In this document: positions 1 to 12,700 of the stretch, piece after piece
How positions within the stretch are numbered: the first letter of the stretch is position 1
Layout: every line of letters begins with the position of its first letter
Source of the DNA: Lacinutrix sp. Bg11-31
GTDB taxonomy: Bacteria > Bacteroidota > Bacteroidia > Flavobacteriales > Flavobacteriaceae
Length of the DNA: 64,000 bases
Assembly: GCF_002831665.1 (NCBI RefSeq)
Contig: NZ_CP025118.1
Location: 930,001 to 994,000, forward strand
Direction of reading: 5' to 3'
Made by a program: the position numbers and the translations under genes
Notes under the pieces: generated by a model
The model's input: the letters and a program-made list of their open reading frames with translations, nothing else
Database searches by the model: none
What the model was told of the DNA's origin: nothing

Positions 1-650
1 TTAATGATGATCAATGGTCTATAAGAGCATTAGATGTTTTAATCTTTTTACCAATAACTTTTTATTCTTTATATTCTGAAATTTTACTAAACGGTCAAAC
101 AATTGGGAAGAAGCTACTTAAAATTAAAGTGATAAATATTGATGGCTTTAAACCTTCTATTGCAGATTATGCCATTAGATGGTTTTTAAGAGTTATTGAT
201 TTTAATTTTTTCTCATTAATCTTTGTTTATATAGCTTCTTTAGGTCTAGATACTAATGATGAATTACTGATTTTTATCTTTTTAATTGGAAAACTTGTTG
301 GTTTTTTATTGATACTATTTACTAAAAAAAATCAACGCTTTGGAGATATTATGGCAAATACAGTAGTTGTTTCTTTAAAAGATGATGCTAAGTTTTCGGA
401 TACTATTTTAGAAAAAATAACAGATACTTATAAGCCAGCTTATCCTGCAGTTATTAAACTATCGGATAATGATGCCAGGATAATAAAAGACACTTTTAAA
501 ACGGCAACTAAACTTAATGACTATAAAACTCTTATTAAGTTACGTTCCAAGATCATTGAGGTTACAGGAATTAAATCTTCACATCAAAATGATAAAGAAT
601 TTATAGATGTTATTTTAAAAGACTATAATTTTTATACGCAAAGTATGTAG
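1..650 (+). CDS. RDD family membrane protein (5' end outside window)
   Basis: The reading frame is open from base 3, so the gene begins upstream of the window; the GTG at 129 is an internal codon. The residues encoded before it include NGQTIGKKLLKIKV, the typical conserved segment of RDD-domain membrane proteins, and the later NQRFGDIMANTVVV matches the second conserved RDD segment. Two hydrophobic helices (roughly bases 175-240 and 260-330) lie between them. The last 100 or so residues are hydrophilic and probably cytoplasmic. RDD proteins are small multi-helix inner-membrane proteins of mostly unknown role, some linked to ion transport. The gene stops at TAG 650, about 100 bases before the cold-shock gene. 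The family call is good; the function is unknown. Confidence 0.8.
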   Translation, partial: NDDQWSIRALDVLIFLPITFYSLYSEILLNGQTIGKKLLKIKVINIDGFKPSIADYAIRWFLRVIDFNFFSLIFVYIASLGLDTNDELLIFIFLIGKLVGFLLILFTKKNQRFGDIMANTVVVSLKDDAKFSDTILEKITDTYKPAYPAVIKLSDNDARIIKDTFKTATKLNDYKTLIKLRSKIIEVTGIKSSHQNDKEFIDVILKDYNFYTQSM

Positions 651-696
651 CTCTTCGTTTTGGGAAAGCTATAAAATTCGAGGTCTAACATAGCTT

Positions 697-712
697 TGGC
701 ATCATCTTTGTA
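697..712 (+). promoter_or_regulatory. Sigma-54-like -24/-12 promoter of the cold-shock gene
   Basis: TGGCATCATCTTTGTA fits the sigma-54 pattern TGGCAY-N5-TTGCW with one deviation (TTGT for TTGC). The GG and GT doublets are ten bases apart, as required. It lies 40 bases upstream of the ATG at 752. No good TAnnTTTG element was found in the same gap. The assignment is by pattern only. Confidence 0.4.
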
Positions 713-751
713 TTCTAGTTAGTAATTATTAAAATTAAATATTATATTATT

Positions 752-943
752 ATGAGTAAAGGAACAGTTAAATTTTTCAACGAGGCGAAAGGATTTGGAT
801 TCATCACAGAAGAAGGTGTAGATAAAGATCATTTTGCACACATTTCAGGATTAATTGATGAGATTAGAGAAGGAGATGAAGTTGAATTTGACCTTCAAGA
901 AGGAAACAAAGGATTAAACGCAGTTAACGTAAAAGTTATCTAA
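752..943 (+). CDS. Cold-shock domain protein (CspA family)
   Basis: This 63-residue protein is a single cold-shock domain. The RNP1-like motif KGFGFIT (residues 13-19) is canonical, and the RNP2-like motif is DHFAHIS (residues 26-32), slightly different from the usual (D/E)VFVHxS. CspA-family proteins bind single-stranded RNA and DNA and act as RNA chaperones in the cytoplasm. The length is a little below the usual 66-70 residues. The gene is monocistronic, with a sigma-54-like promoter at 697-712 and a terminator at 966-997. It may or may not be cold-induced; flavobacteria carry several copies, some constitutive. Confidence 0.95.
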   Translation: MSKGTVKFFNEAKGFGFITEEGVDKDHFAHISGLIDEIREGDEVEFDLQEGNKGLNAVNVKVI

Positions 944-965
944 GATATATACTGTAAGTTTTTAC

Positions 966-997
966 AAAAGCCCATCAATTTATTGACGGGCTTTTTT
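966..997. terminator. Bidirectional terminator between csp and the DMT gene
   Basis: A hairpin with arms at 967-978 and 983-994 and a 4-base loop is followed by seven T on the plus strand. On the minus strand the single A-C mismatch becomes a G-U pair, and a T-rich tail also follows. It serves the two convergent genes. Confidence 0.85.
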
Positions 998-1028
998 TAT
1001 TTAAAGTAATTTTGCTTTTACATATTTT

Positions 1029-1931
1029 TTAATTAGAATATAAAATCAAAAATACACCAAGCATAATTCCTGCTAAAGGCACTAGTTTCTTCCGCTTGTT
1101 TTTCTCTTTAAACACGATGCCTCCAATAACCACTGCAATTATTAACTGGCTCCTTTTTATAGCAGATAGTAACATAATTAAAGCCTCAGGATCTTGTAAT
1201 GCTTTAAAGTAAAAGTAATCTGCGGCTACTAACAACACACCAACAGCAACAATAGACCATCTAAATTTAAACGCTTTGCGTTTTGCAGCATATGGGAACC
1301 AAGTAATACTTAAAATAACCAATAAAATAATGATGGTATAAAAGCAAAACCAGAATTGTAAGGTTTGCGGATTTAAACTTAAGTTTTGTATTAAGAATTT
1401 ATCGTATAAACCACTAGAAGCACCTAAAAAAGTGGCTGCAATAATGGCAAATATCCATTTATTACGTTTAAAGTTTATACCTTCTTTTTTACCAATTTTA
1501 GAATATAATATCACCGAAAATATAATCAAGAAAAACCCAACCCATTGGTAAGCATTAGGGCTTTCCTTATAAATTACAATTGCTCCAATAAAAGTAAAAA
1601 ATGGTCCAGCCGAACGTATTGGAGTTACAATAGTTAATGGCAAATGCTTTAAAGCTTGGTACGCCAAAATCCACGAACTCGCCATTATAGCAGATTTTAT
1701 AAAAATAAAACCATGCACTCTCCAAGCTATATCTTGAAAATTATAGCCTTTCTCTTGTGCATATCCTGGATAAAATATAGAGAGTAAATAAAATGTAGAC
1801 ACAAATAAAAAGCCACTAGATACAGTACCCAAAAGCACAGGAAACACCTCGTTTCCTTGTACTGCATGTTTCTTGCATAAGTTGTGTAACCCTAAAAAAA
1901 GTGCGGCTAATAAGCCTAAATACATCCACAT
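1029..1931 (-). CDS. EamA/DMT-family membrane transporter
   Basis: The 300-residue protein has about ten hydrophobic helices arranged as two EamA repeats of five, the standard architecture and length of drug/metabolite transporters. Conserved features include the helix-4 region ending in LTIVTPIRSAGPFFTFIGAI and the matching second-half segment ALIMLLSAIKRSQLIIAVVIG. DMT proteins export or import small metabolites through the inner membrane; the substrate cannot be read from sequence. The gene stands alone on the minus strand, convergent with csp, sharing the terminator at 966-997. The start at 1931 is followed by a normal hydrophobic first helix. Confidence 0.85.
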   Translation of the reverse strand: MWMYLGLLAALFLGLHNLCKKHAVQGNEVFPVLLGTVSSGFLFVSTFYLLSIFYPGYAQEKGYNFQDIAWRVHGFIFIKSAIMASSWILAYQALKHLPLTIVTPIRSAGPFFTFIGAIVIYKESPNAYQWVGFFLIIFSVILYSKIGKKEGINFKRNKWIFAIIAATFLGASSGLYDKFLIQNLSLNPQTLQFWFCFYTIIILLVILSITWFPYAAKRKAFKFRWSIVAVGVLLVAADYFYFKALQDPEALIMLLSAIKRSQLIIAVVIGGIVFKEKNKRKKLVPLAGIMLGVFLILYSN

Positions 1932-2114
1932 GGCGCGAATATAGTTTTTTAAAGGATTTTGTAATTAAAATAGTGAACGATTTTTAATAAAATGTGTAGA
2001 GAAATAGTAATCTACTATCAAACTTGTTTTAAAATTTTTAAGTAAAAAAATTACGGGTAAAAAACATTTTCATTTATAAAGTATGTACTGTTTTATGTTG
2101 ATAAAATGCAATTG

Positions 2115-2558
2115 CTATTCATTTCCTACAACGCTCTCTAGCGCATAATATAATCTATTTTTCGCATTCTCTTGAGACCCAAAAATAGATCGGAACAGTT
2201 CTCCTTTTTCTGTAATTAGTAACCATTGTGGTGTGCCTTCTGCATTAAACTGATCGTAAACTTTGTGCTGCTCGTCTATAAAAATTGGAAATGGATTTTC
2301 TCCACTAGTAAAAACACTTTTAATGTTTGCTTTTGTTCCTTCTCTGTTTATAAAATTGGCATGGATACCTGCTACTACAATAGATGGATGTTTTTGTTGA
2401 AACTCGTAAGCCAATGGTATAGCGCGACCTGTACAACCTAAACAATCGTTATTATAAATAATAAGTAGCAACACTTTATTTTTATAGATTTTTATTAAAT
2501 CTACAGCAATACCATCTAAATCTTTAACTTGTATGTGTTGTATTGGTTGGTTATTCAT
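2115..2558 (-). CDS. Thioredoxin-like (TlpA/AhpC-TSA fold) protein
   Basis: This 147-residue protein has a thioredoxin fold with a redox CxxC motif, C39-L-G-C42, and the cis-proline segment GTPQWLLI (P110). It has no signal peptide, so it should work in the cytoplasm, unlike most TlpA proteins. The family reduces or isomerises disulfides, or acts as a peroxiredoxin when only the first Cys is catalytic; the CxxC favours disulfide exchange. The partner is unknown. The gene is monocistronic, with a promoter at 2589-2616. Confidence 0.75.
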   Translation of the reverse strand: MNNQPIQHIQVKDLDGIAVDLIKIYKNKVLLLIIYNNDCLGCTGRAIPLAYEFQQKHPSIVVAGIHANFINREGTKANIKSVFTSGENPFPIFIDEQHKVYDQFNAEGTPQWLLITEKGELFRSIFGSQENAKNRLYYALESVVGNE

Positions 2559-2588
2559 TTTTAGGTTTTTCTATATCATTACTATTTA

Positions 2589-2616
2589 CAAATTTAGATT
2601 TAAAATTGTAGTTCAA
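2589..2616 (-). promoter_or_regulatory. Bacteroidota-type promoter of the thioredoxin-like gene
   Basis: On the minus strand, TTG (2616-2614) is followed after 17 bases by TAAATTTG (2596-2589). This matches the Bacteroidota primary sigma consensus TTG-N17-23-TAnnTTTG and lies 30 bases upstream of the ATG. Confidence 0.6.
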
Positions 2617-2759
2617 AACCTTTTTGCTAAGTATTAACAAGATGCGCTGTTTTATTTTTCAGCAAAAAAATAATTGTTTTAGAATTCGTGTATTTGAGAA
2701 TTTATTAGTCCATAGTACAGAATATTGAAAATTAAAAAGATTATTGTTGAAACTTAACC

Positions 2760-3761
2760 TTAATTCTTTTTATTTAAACCTGCTCCTCTGTATTTTCTCC
2801 AACTGGTACCTTTTGTACAAGGACAATCACTCATACCTTGTAAAAAGTCTATACCTATAGTAAGTGCGTGTGTTCCAGAATTAAATCCAGATAAATCGTT
2901 AATGGTTATTTGGTACGAGTAACCTAAATAGAAGCCTTTTTTCATAACACCAGCCATTGGCCCTATATTTAAAGGTTTTAAGGCTTGGTCGTTTAAAAAA
3001 CGATACGAAGCACCTATCCAATAATAATCTCCAGAACGATTAAATTTTCGATATTTAAAATTTAGATCTGTACTAGAGCGACCATCGTTATTGTAACGTT
3101 GGTAAAAAACAGATGGCTCAATCTCTGTGTTTTTTGCAGTTTGAATAATATAGCCAGCATACCCTTGATAATTTAATAGTTTACTAGGTTCTATTCCTGT
3201 AAAGTTATCAATATCTTTTTCTAGAATGTTGTTAGCATTTAAACTCAAATAAAACATTTTATAGCGATACAGCAAGCCAACATCAAAATTACTGTTGTTA
3301 ATAGCGCGATCGTCTGTAATACTTGGATCTACAATTGGCATTTCTTCGGTACCTTCGAAGTTTTCGATATCAATTCTAAAACTATTAATGTTGTAAGACA
3401 AGCCAAAAGATAAATACTGTTGCGATTTATAATCTAAAACGATATGATGCGCAAAAGAGAATTTAATTCCTTTTTGACGTGTGTTTCCGTTCTTATCATT
3501 ATAAAGGGATATTCCAACACCCGATTGATTAGCAATCCTAAAATCGGCATATAATGCTTGGTTATCAGGTGCGTTTTTAATACCTACCCATTGTGTTAAT
3601 CCGTTTGCTCTAATTCTTAAATTGTCTCCAATGCCTGCATAAGTCGGAGAAATAATGAAATCGTTATCTGCCAAGTATTGTGTAAAGACAGGTAAATTTA
3701 GTTCTTGTGTGTAACTTAACGAAGAAATAAAAAGAACGATATATAGTGTGAATTTTTTCAT
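2760..3761 (-). CDS. sprF: SprF, PorP/SprF-family outer-membrane protein
   Basis: The 333-residue protein has a signal peptide ending near SYTQE and a PorP/SprF-type beta-barrel. The early conserved stretch YAGIGDNLRIRANGLTQWVG is characteristic. In Flavobacterium johnsoniae sprF is the last gene of the sprCDBF operon and is needed to bring SprB to the surface through T9SS. Related PorP/SprF proteins partner cargo with type B C-terminal domains. Here it lies 28 bases downstream of the giant sprB-like gene on the same strand, in the same order. The assignment rests on both fold and position. No clear terminator was seen downstream. Confidence 0.85.
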   Translation of the reverse strand: MKKFTLYIVLFISSLSYTQELNLPVFTQYLADNDFIISPTYAGIGDNLRIRANGLTQWVGIKNAPDNQALYADFRIANQSGVGISLYNDKNGNTRQKGIKFSFAHHIVLDYKSQQYLSFGLSYNINSFRIDIENFEGTEEMPIVDPSITDDRAINNSNFDVGLLYRYKMFYLSLNANNILEKDIDNFTGIEPSKLLNYQGYAGYIIQTAKNTEIEPSVFYQRYNNDGRSSTDLNFKYRKFNRSGDYYWIGASYRFLNDQALKPLNIGPMAGVMKKGFYLGYSYQITINDLSGFNSGTHALTIGIDFLQGMSDCPCTKGTSWRKYRGAGLNKKN

Positions 3762-3789
3762 GTGATTAGGTTTTTATAATTCTTTAGTA

Positions 3790-6700
3790 TTACCTGTAAA
3801 GTGTAAAATGGCCAACATACTCTTTGTCTAATAGAGTACTGTTAGTTTTTACTACATACCAATAATCGCCTGTTGGTAATTCGGTTCCGTTATATCTTCC
3901 GTCCCAATATTGTCCCACTCTGTATGTAGCTACTTTACGACCATAGCGATCGAAAATATCGAAGGTTAAGTTTGGAAAATCTTCTACACAACCTGGAGCC
4001 CAAGTATCTGTTATGCCATCACCATTTGGTGAAAAGTAATTAGACATACATGGTCCAATAAATTCTATTTTAATTTTTGCTTCTGCTTGACAGCCATAAC
4101 TGTCTGTAACAAATACGATATAAGTACCAGCTTCTGTTACTATGTATTCGTTGGTGCTACCATAATTAGTATTATTTAATGTGTAAGTATAATCTCCTGT
4201 ACCACCAGTAGTTTGTGCTATAATTTCACCTGGCTCATCACCTTCAACTAATATTAGAGATAAAGGTTGATAATTTTCTATTGTAAAGAAGTCTGTGTAT
4301 TGTACACAGCCATTGGTATGTGTAACTTCTACATAGTGTTCTGCTCCAGAAGCATAATCTACATTTGTAAAAACATTACTGGCTTGAGAACCAATACCAT
4401 TTAAAGAAAATTCTAACAAACTAAGGTCTGTTATGCTTTCATCTACAATAACAGTAACAGTGTTTGTAAGGATATTATTTTCACATAGATACTCAATTTC
4501 TAATGTTGGATTTATTCTAACAGATTCTGGGAAGGTTATATTCCATTCAGTCTCACAGCCTAATGCATCAAGTACATAAACAATGTGATCTCCTCCACTT
4601 AAATTTGTAAAGTTGAAAACAGTTTGTGTTAAATTTCCAGATATATAGTTTCCATTATTATTGTCTAAAAGGATACTGTATGGTAAACTTCCGCCAGATA
4701 TATCTATACTGAATGCTCCATTTGCATCTCCTTCGCAATCTTCTGCAAATATAGAATCTGCCACAATTTGAAGAATAACAGGAACAGGATCTGTAATAGT
4801 AAATGTATCTGTATAATAACATCCTAAAATATCTTGAACAATAAACTCGTAAGTTCCTGGTGCTAAGTTTTCGAAACTATTGGTGTCGAAAAACTGATTT
4901 AATTGTGGTGAAATGGCGTATTTAATAACACCAGTTCCACCAGTTGCAGTAATTATTAAGCTACCATCGTTACTACCACTACAGGTAATATTGTTAACTT
5001 CGAAATCTACTTGCAATGCTGTTGTAGGTTCTGTAATAGTAACAGTTTCTGAAGCTGTTATACAATTATCACTCAATGCGATAACGTTATAAGTACCAGC
5101 AAGTAAATCTGTAAAATTAGCTGGACTGTTTGGAGTAGTGGCAATAGTATTACCAAGATCGTCTTCTAAAGTATACGTGTAATTACCTAAGCCACCTTGT
5201 GCAGTAGCAACAATACTTCCGTTATTATCTCCTGCGCAATTAATTGTAGGATTATCACTTTGCAAATTAATAATTAAGTCTGGAAGCGTATCGATTGTTA
5301 TTTGGTTAGATACATTAGCAACACAACCATTAGCGTCTCTAACATAATACGCATGAATTCCAGGTGTTACAGAAATAGTTGTAGAGGTATTAAAAGTGCC
5401 TAGAATGTTCGTAAAATTACTTGTGTTACTATAAGTATAAATTCCTGTTCCTCCAGTTGCAGATAAGGTTAGCTCGTATGCTATAGGACAAGGTTGACTA
5501 GAATTAATTAAACTTGCCTGTATTAGTGCTGGCTGGTTTATTATAATATCTGCCGACGTGATTGTACAGTTAAACCCATCTTCTATAGTAATAGAATATG
5601 TTCCGGCTGCTAAGTTTGTAAATACGTTAGAAGTTTGTGGTCCTGAGTTAGTAATATTAGGAGAAGAACTGTTAAGTGTATAGGTGTAATTAGCACCTTG
5701 TCCACCAGCAACATTAGTTACTGTTATAGTTGCATCTTGATCTCCAAAACACGATAGTGTACTCGCATTTGCTGTGAAAGTAGCACTAATTGGAGTTGGT
5801 GGTGCTAAAATTATAACTTCGGAAACAATACAACCTTGTGCATCTCTTGCATTAACAATATAGTTTCCAGTAAACAGGCCAGTAAATGTTCCATTAGATG
5901 AGTAAGCAATAGTAGCATCTCCTGTTAATTCATATTCTGTATTTCCCCAACCACCTGAACTAACAGCTGTAATAGTACCTATACCATCTAGACAAGTTAC
6001 CGAAGTTTGAGTTGTTGTAAGTGCTAATGCTTCAGTAGGTCTTGTAATTGTAAAATTCTTACTTACTGTACAAAAAGGATTAGAAATTAATGTTGCATTT
6101 ATGGTATAAGTTCCGCCTATTAAACCAGTAATAGTAATAGGTCCTGCATTTGCAGTTGCACCAGAATTAACAGTTGTACTAGCACTATCTACAATAGTAT
6201 AGTTAAATGGTCCTGATTGATCTGGGTTAGTACTTGTAACAACGTCATCTACAAAAGTAACATTTACGCTACCATTGTTATCGTTAAAACATGTAACATC
6301 GATAACAGAATCTATAATAATATCGAAAGTGTTTGGGTTATTTACATAATGTACACTTTCAAGATTACAACCTGTATCTAAATTTGTAACTGAAATGATA
6401 TAGTTTCCAATATCTAATCCCGTAAATATACCAGTAGTATTTGTTTGGCTGTAAATACTACCTGTTACGGTTCCAGTAACATCTTCAACAGTAAATTCTA
6501 AATTTATAGGTGTTCCTCCAGTAGAAGCAGCAGTTACTGTAATATCTTCTAAGTTTGTACATGTTATTGCATTATCAACCGTAATATTTACAGAGTCTAA
6601 ATCTATAGATGGATTAATAATTACTGCTGTATTAGTTGCGCCTAAACAACCTTGGTCATCATAAACATTAACAGTATAATTACCTCCATTTCCATTAGAT

Positions 6701-9700
6701 TCTGTATAAACATTATTACTTCCAGATTGTACAACTGTGCCATTTTCAATAAATTCGTAAATAACATAAGTTCCAGATCCTCCAGTTACACTTGTTATTG
6801 TAATACTTGCGTAGTTTATCGTGTTCCCTGAATTACAAGCGTATTGAGATACTGTAGGAGCAGAGACACTAATTACATTAGGTTCTGTAATTGTAATAGT
6901 ATCTGTAGCAACACATCCTTTACCGGAACTTACTTGTACAGTATAAGTTCCTGCTACTAAACCAGTAAAAACATTAGAGGTTTGTGGAGCAATCGTAATT
7001 GGAGCAATAATTTCGTAATTATAGATAGGATTATTATTACTTGTTGGTAAGTTAACTGTAATAACACCAGAGCTTGAACCATTACAGGTAGCACTATTAG
7101 CTTCTAATGTAAATGCTACAGGAGTTGCTGGTTCTAATGATATATTGGAGTCATAAGAACATGTTGTTGTGATGTCTGTAATAGTAACAGTATAATTTCC
7201 AGAAGGTACACCTGTAAATAGGTTACCAGTTAAAGTTATTGATGATGGGTTTGGGCTTATAGAATAACTGTATGATCCTGTTCCACCATAACCTGTTATT
7301 GCAATTTCTCCATCGTTATCACTACAACTTGGTGGTGTAGTGAGAGCACTTAAGGTTACAGGTTCTTCAATAATATAAGGTATTGTGTTTGTGCATCCAT
7401 TTGCATCTTGTAAAATTATATTATATGTACCAGGATTGTTTACTGTAAAAGTTGGACTAGATTGAAACCCATTACCGATACTGTATTCAAAAGGCATTAT
7501 TCCAGAAGCAACATTTACAGTAAATGTATAATCGTTTGTAGAACTTGGACATTGAGAGCCTGTAACTGTTATTCCTGTAGGAATAGGATCTGTGTCGATT
7601 GTAATTGTTAATGGACTCGAGATTGTACAATTGTTAGTGTCTTGAACATAAACGTCCCATGTTGTTGCAGTATTAGGATCTAATACAGCAGTATTTGAAC
7701 TAGAATACGTTCCTGCTGGTGTTCCACTTACTACAAATGAGTAGCTGTAAGAACCATTACCACCAGAGGCTGTAATACTTACTTGAGCACCAGAATTACA
7801 ATTAGCATTTATAAAAGGATTTGCTACTAAAGCTAAAGGAGAGGTTTGAGATACATTTATAAATGTTGTAGCAGTACATCTTGTTGTTTCATCTGTAACA
7901 ATAATAGTTTGTGTACTAGCAACATTTATTCCAGTTATGGCAACTGTAGAGTTTGTTTGATTGGTTACTTCTGGAGCTCCATTAATAGAGTAACTGTAAG
8001 TTCCTGTGAAATTAGAAATAGTAAATAGCACTTCACCATTTGCTCCTGGATTACAAGAAACATCACTAATTAATTGACCATTAACGTTAATATTATCAAC
8101 ATCATCTATAACATAAAGTTCTTGGTAAGCGCAACCATTAGCGTCTGTAATTTGGAATATATAATTATCTGGTGTTAATCCTGTAAAGATCCCATTTGCT
8201 GCTCCAGTTGTGTTTGAGATTGCAGTTGCTGGAGACAAAATTTCATAATTTAATACTCCAGTACCACCAATAGCTGTTAATGTAACATCACTTGTACTAT
8301 CTATACATGTAATTGGTGTTGAAGAGAAGTCTAAATCTAGCGGAGAATCTAATGGGTTAACTATAACACTGCCTAGGACTTCGCAACCATTTTCATCTCT
8401 TACAATATAATTTATTGTTTGTACAGTACCATTGTTGTTAACAGTATAAGTATTAGTTGTAGAAAATCCATTGCCATTAAAACTATAATAGTATTCGCCT
8501 AAAACGGTAGGTGTTCCATCTTGACCTAATACAGTAAAAACTGTTGCTACATCACATGTCGTGTTATTTGAAATAGAATTGGTTGCGGATAATGGTAAAG
8601 GTTCGTTAATAATAATTGGCCCACTAGTATAAGTACACGAATTAGAATCAATAACAGTAACAGTGTAAGTTCCTTGAATAAGCCCTGTAAATACATTAGA
8701 ATTTTGTGGAGTTCCAGAATCTAATTGATAGGTAAAAGGACCAGTTGGTGATGTGGTAGTAACTGTAATAGTACCATTATTACCACCATTACAACTAACA
8801 TCTGTTTCGGCAGTAGTAAAAGTTGTAGGTTGTATTGGATCTAAAATATAACTTGTAGTAGATTCACAACCAGCAGCATCTGTAACCATAAAAGTGTATG
8901 TTCCAGATATTGAAGTAGAATACACGTTAGTTGGCATAGGATTAAAAGTAATACCATCTGTAGAAACCTCATAAGTGTACGAAGCATTATCTCCACCTGT
9001 TGTTGTTAATGTAATTTCTGCATTTGGTATCGTAGAACAATCTAAAGAGCTTGTTAAAGCTACGCTTAATAATAATTGATTATTAACTATGTATGTTGTA
9101 GAAGCAACACAACCATTACCATCTTGAATATACAATGTATATGTTCCTGGAGAAGATACTGTGAAATCTGGTGAAGAAACAAAAGTAGTACCATTTGTAC
9201 TATATAATGCGCTCCCAATAGAAACACTTCCAGTAATTGTATCTGTTATTGGATTACCAACAAAACAAGGTGCTATTAATGGATCTATAGTAGGTTCTAA
9301 ATCTCTTATAAGAGTGACATCGAAATCTCTAATACAACCATAAGCATCAATAGCATAAACAGTATAAGTGTTAGCTGCAACAGTAAATGTGTTTTCAGGA
9401 GCCCAATTTGTGTTATTTGCCACTGGAGCAGGATCTGTATCTAATAAAATTTGATATTGATATGGTGCTGTACCATCGCTTGCTATTGCTGTTATAACTC
9501 CTAAATAGTTGCAATTTTCATTAGAAGAAACAGAAGCTGTTAAATTGAAATCTATAGCAGATTCTGTAATATTAAAAGGAGCTGAAACAATACTACAGCC
9601 TGAATTTGTACCAGAAGTTTCTGTAATTAAAACATAATAGTTACCAAAAGGTAAAGCACCTAAATTAGTAACATTAAGTACACCACCTGCTGTTACTGTT

Positions 9701-12700
9701 CCAGATCCATTAATTCCTGTTGTATCTAATGACAATGAATTAAATATTTCATAGTCTACATCAATAGAAACAGCCTCAGGATTATTTATTGAAAAAGAGA
9801 CATTACCATCTGCATTACCAGTACATGTAATATTATTAGAGCTTAAGGCTGTAGCTGTTAATGTTGAATTTGTAGGTATTGGGGCAGATGCAGTTTCAAA
9901 ATAAGAACAACCTGTTAGGGAATCATAAACAATAAAAGTATACAAAACACCAGTAGTTAAACCTGTAAAAGTTATTGAGCCTGGTGATGTTTCTAATTGC
10001 CACGTTCCACCAGGTGGAGGAGAAGGTATAGTACCATTATAGATATCAAAGTAAAAAGGACCTGAGCCAGCTAAGGCTGTATTTACAGTAACAACAGCTT
10101 CTCCACCAGTAGTACAGTCTGCAGTTGCATTAATAGTAATATCTAAATCATCTGGAGGAGAAGCTACTAGTACATCTTGTATTAATACAGAACATCCATT
10201 AGAGTCAACAACATTAATTTGATATAAACCAAAATCAACAATGTCGAAAGTAGTTGAGGTGTCACCTATGTTATTAAGTTCAACCTCATTATAACCATTT
10301 GTACCTGTTACAAAATAGTTATAAGGTCCTGTACCACCTGTTACACTATCAACAATTACAGATCCTTGAGAAACACCAGTACCAGTACAAGTAATTGGTA
10401 CTGCAGAATGGTTAACAATTATCGAATCTGGTTGTGCTATAATAATAGTTTCTACTTCTGTACAGCCTCTAGCATCTATTACTGTAATAGTATAAGTACC
10501 TGCTGGTAAACCTGATGTTTGTGAACCATAAGAAGTACTAGTTGTTGTATTTAATACTTCAAAAACAAATGGCGCTTGTCCAACTGTAGTATCGGCTATA
10601 ATTGAAATAGCAGCGGTTTCTTCTCCATTGCAGTTAATGAATCCTGTCTGCGTTACAGTAATATCTGGATTAACCGCAGTAGTAATATCTATAGTAGTGG
10701 TGGTTGTAGATGTACAAGAATTAGCATCGGTAACCATAAATATATAACTTCCAGGTGTTATTATATTTAATATATTAGTAGGTATGTTGGTATAAGTACC
10801 ACCTCCATTTGTAGAATATGCATAAGTATATATTGAAGTATCTCCTCCTGTAGCTGTTAATGTTACTTGAGCTTCTTGTGGTAAAGAACATGTAATATCC
10901 TTGTCTAATACAGCAGATAATATTAATTGTTGGTTAACAATAATAGTATCTGTTGCTTCACAACCATTTCCATCTCTTACAGTTACAGTATAAGTACCAG
11001 GAGTTACTGTAAATGTATTTCCTGTTTGAAAATTTGTTCCATCTATACTATACATTAAAGTTGCAATACCAGTAGCATTTGCTGTTATAGTAAAATTATT
11101 TCCTGTTCCTGTACATTGATTATCTAATGTAGCTGAAACTGTAGGTAAAACATCACTGGTAAGAGTTACGGTATCCATAACAATACAGTTATTACTATCC
11201 ATTACGTACACATCTATCACTAGACCTAGAACACTTGTGTCTACGCTAGTTACAGTAGTATAATCGGTGCTTATTGGAGCAGGACTTCCAGAAGCTACAA
11301 AAGCATAAGTATAATTGCCAGTTCCTCCAGATATTGTAGGAAATGTAATTGTAGAAATTGTATTATTACAACTTATATTACTTGCACTTACTGTAAAATT
11401 AATTTGTGTTGTTGGATTAATAGTAACACTAGTTGTATCACTACATCCAGATGTAGAATCTACTACATTAAAAGTATAAGTTCCAGTTGGTAAATTTGTT
11501 ACAGTAACTTCGTTGTTTATTTGATTTGTAGTTCCGGCAGTTGGTGTTAATGTGTAAGTATAGTTGCCAGTACTACTAACATTGGTCATTGTAAAAATAG
11601 CAGTACCATCATCTGCACCAAAACATATTTGGTTTGTATTTGTCTCTGCAATAACTATATTAATAGCAGGAGAAATAGTATGAGAAGCGCTAGTTACACA
11701 ACCATTTGCATCAGTTATTTGGAAAATGTAATTATCAGGAGATAAGTTTGTGAAAATTCCATTCGAAGCACCAGATGTATTTGATGTTATAGGATCAGTA
11801 ATTTCATATAAAAAAGGAGCTATTCCATCTGTAGGAGTTATAGTTACATCTGTAGTTGTATCATTACATGTTATGGTATTAGAATCTATAGTCATTCCTG
11901 TAAGCGGATTAAAAGGAGGAATATTAATAGTTTTAGTATTAATACAACCATTTTCATCTCTTACAGCATAAGTAACTATTTGTATTATACTAGTATTTGT
12001 AACAGTTAATGTATTTGTAGTTGTAAAATTAGTGTTACCATTAAAACTATAAGTATAGTTGCCAGTTCCTCCAGAAGCAGTTACAGTAATATTTGTTGTA
12101 GTACTACAGTTTGTATTATCTGTTATTGTTGCGTCTGCAACAACTTCTGTAGGGTTATTTAAAGTAATGGTATAAATAGGAGATAAACAACTATTACTGT
12201 CTTGTATTTGATAAGTATATTCAGTAGTTGTTGCATTAGTTGTGTTGGCATTTAATCCCGTGTAAAGTGAAGTAGTGGTAAATAAACCTCCATTAAAACT
12301 AAAAGTATAACCACCTGATCCATCAGCTGCAAATAATTGAATTTCTCCATTAGTTTCATTAAAACAAATTGGGTCGATACTATTTGCTGTTCCGGTAGGT
12401 GTAGAAATACTATCAATGGTATTAATTTCAGATTCTGCTACACAACCTTGTGCATCTGTAACTTGAAATTGGTACGTTCCTGCATTGGGTGATGTGTAAG
12501 TAAAAGGAGAACCAGTAGTGCCTAATGAAACATATGCACCTCCATTCTCGGATACATCGTATGTAAAGGGAGTCGTTCCACCTACTATAGTTCCTGTAAT
12601 TACTGCATCTGGAGATGCTGTACAGTCTAAGTTTTTTGTAATAATAGTGCTAAGTGTTAATTGAAGCTCTATTGTTTGTGTAGGTAAAGTAACTTCGCAA

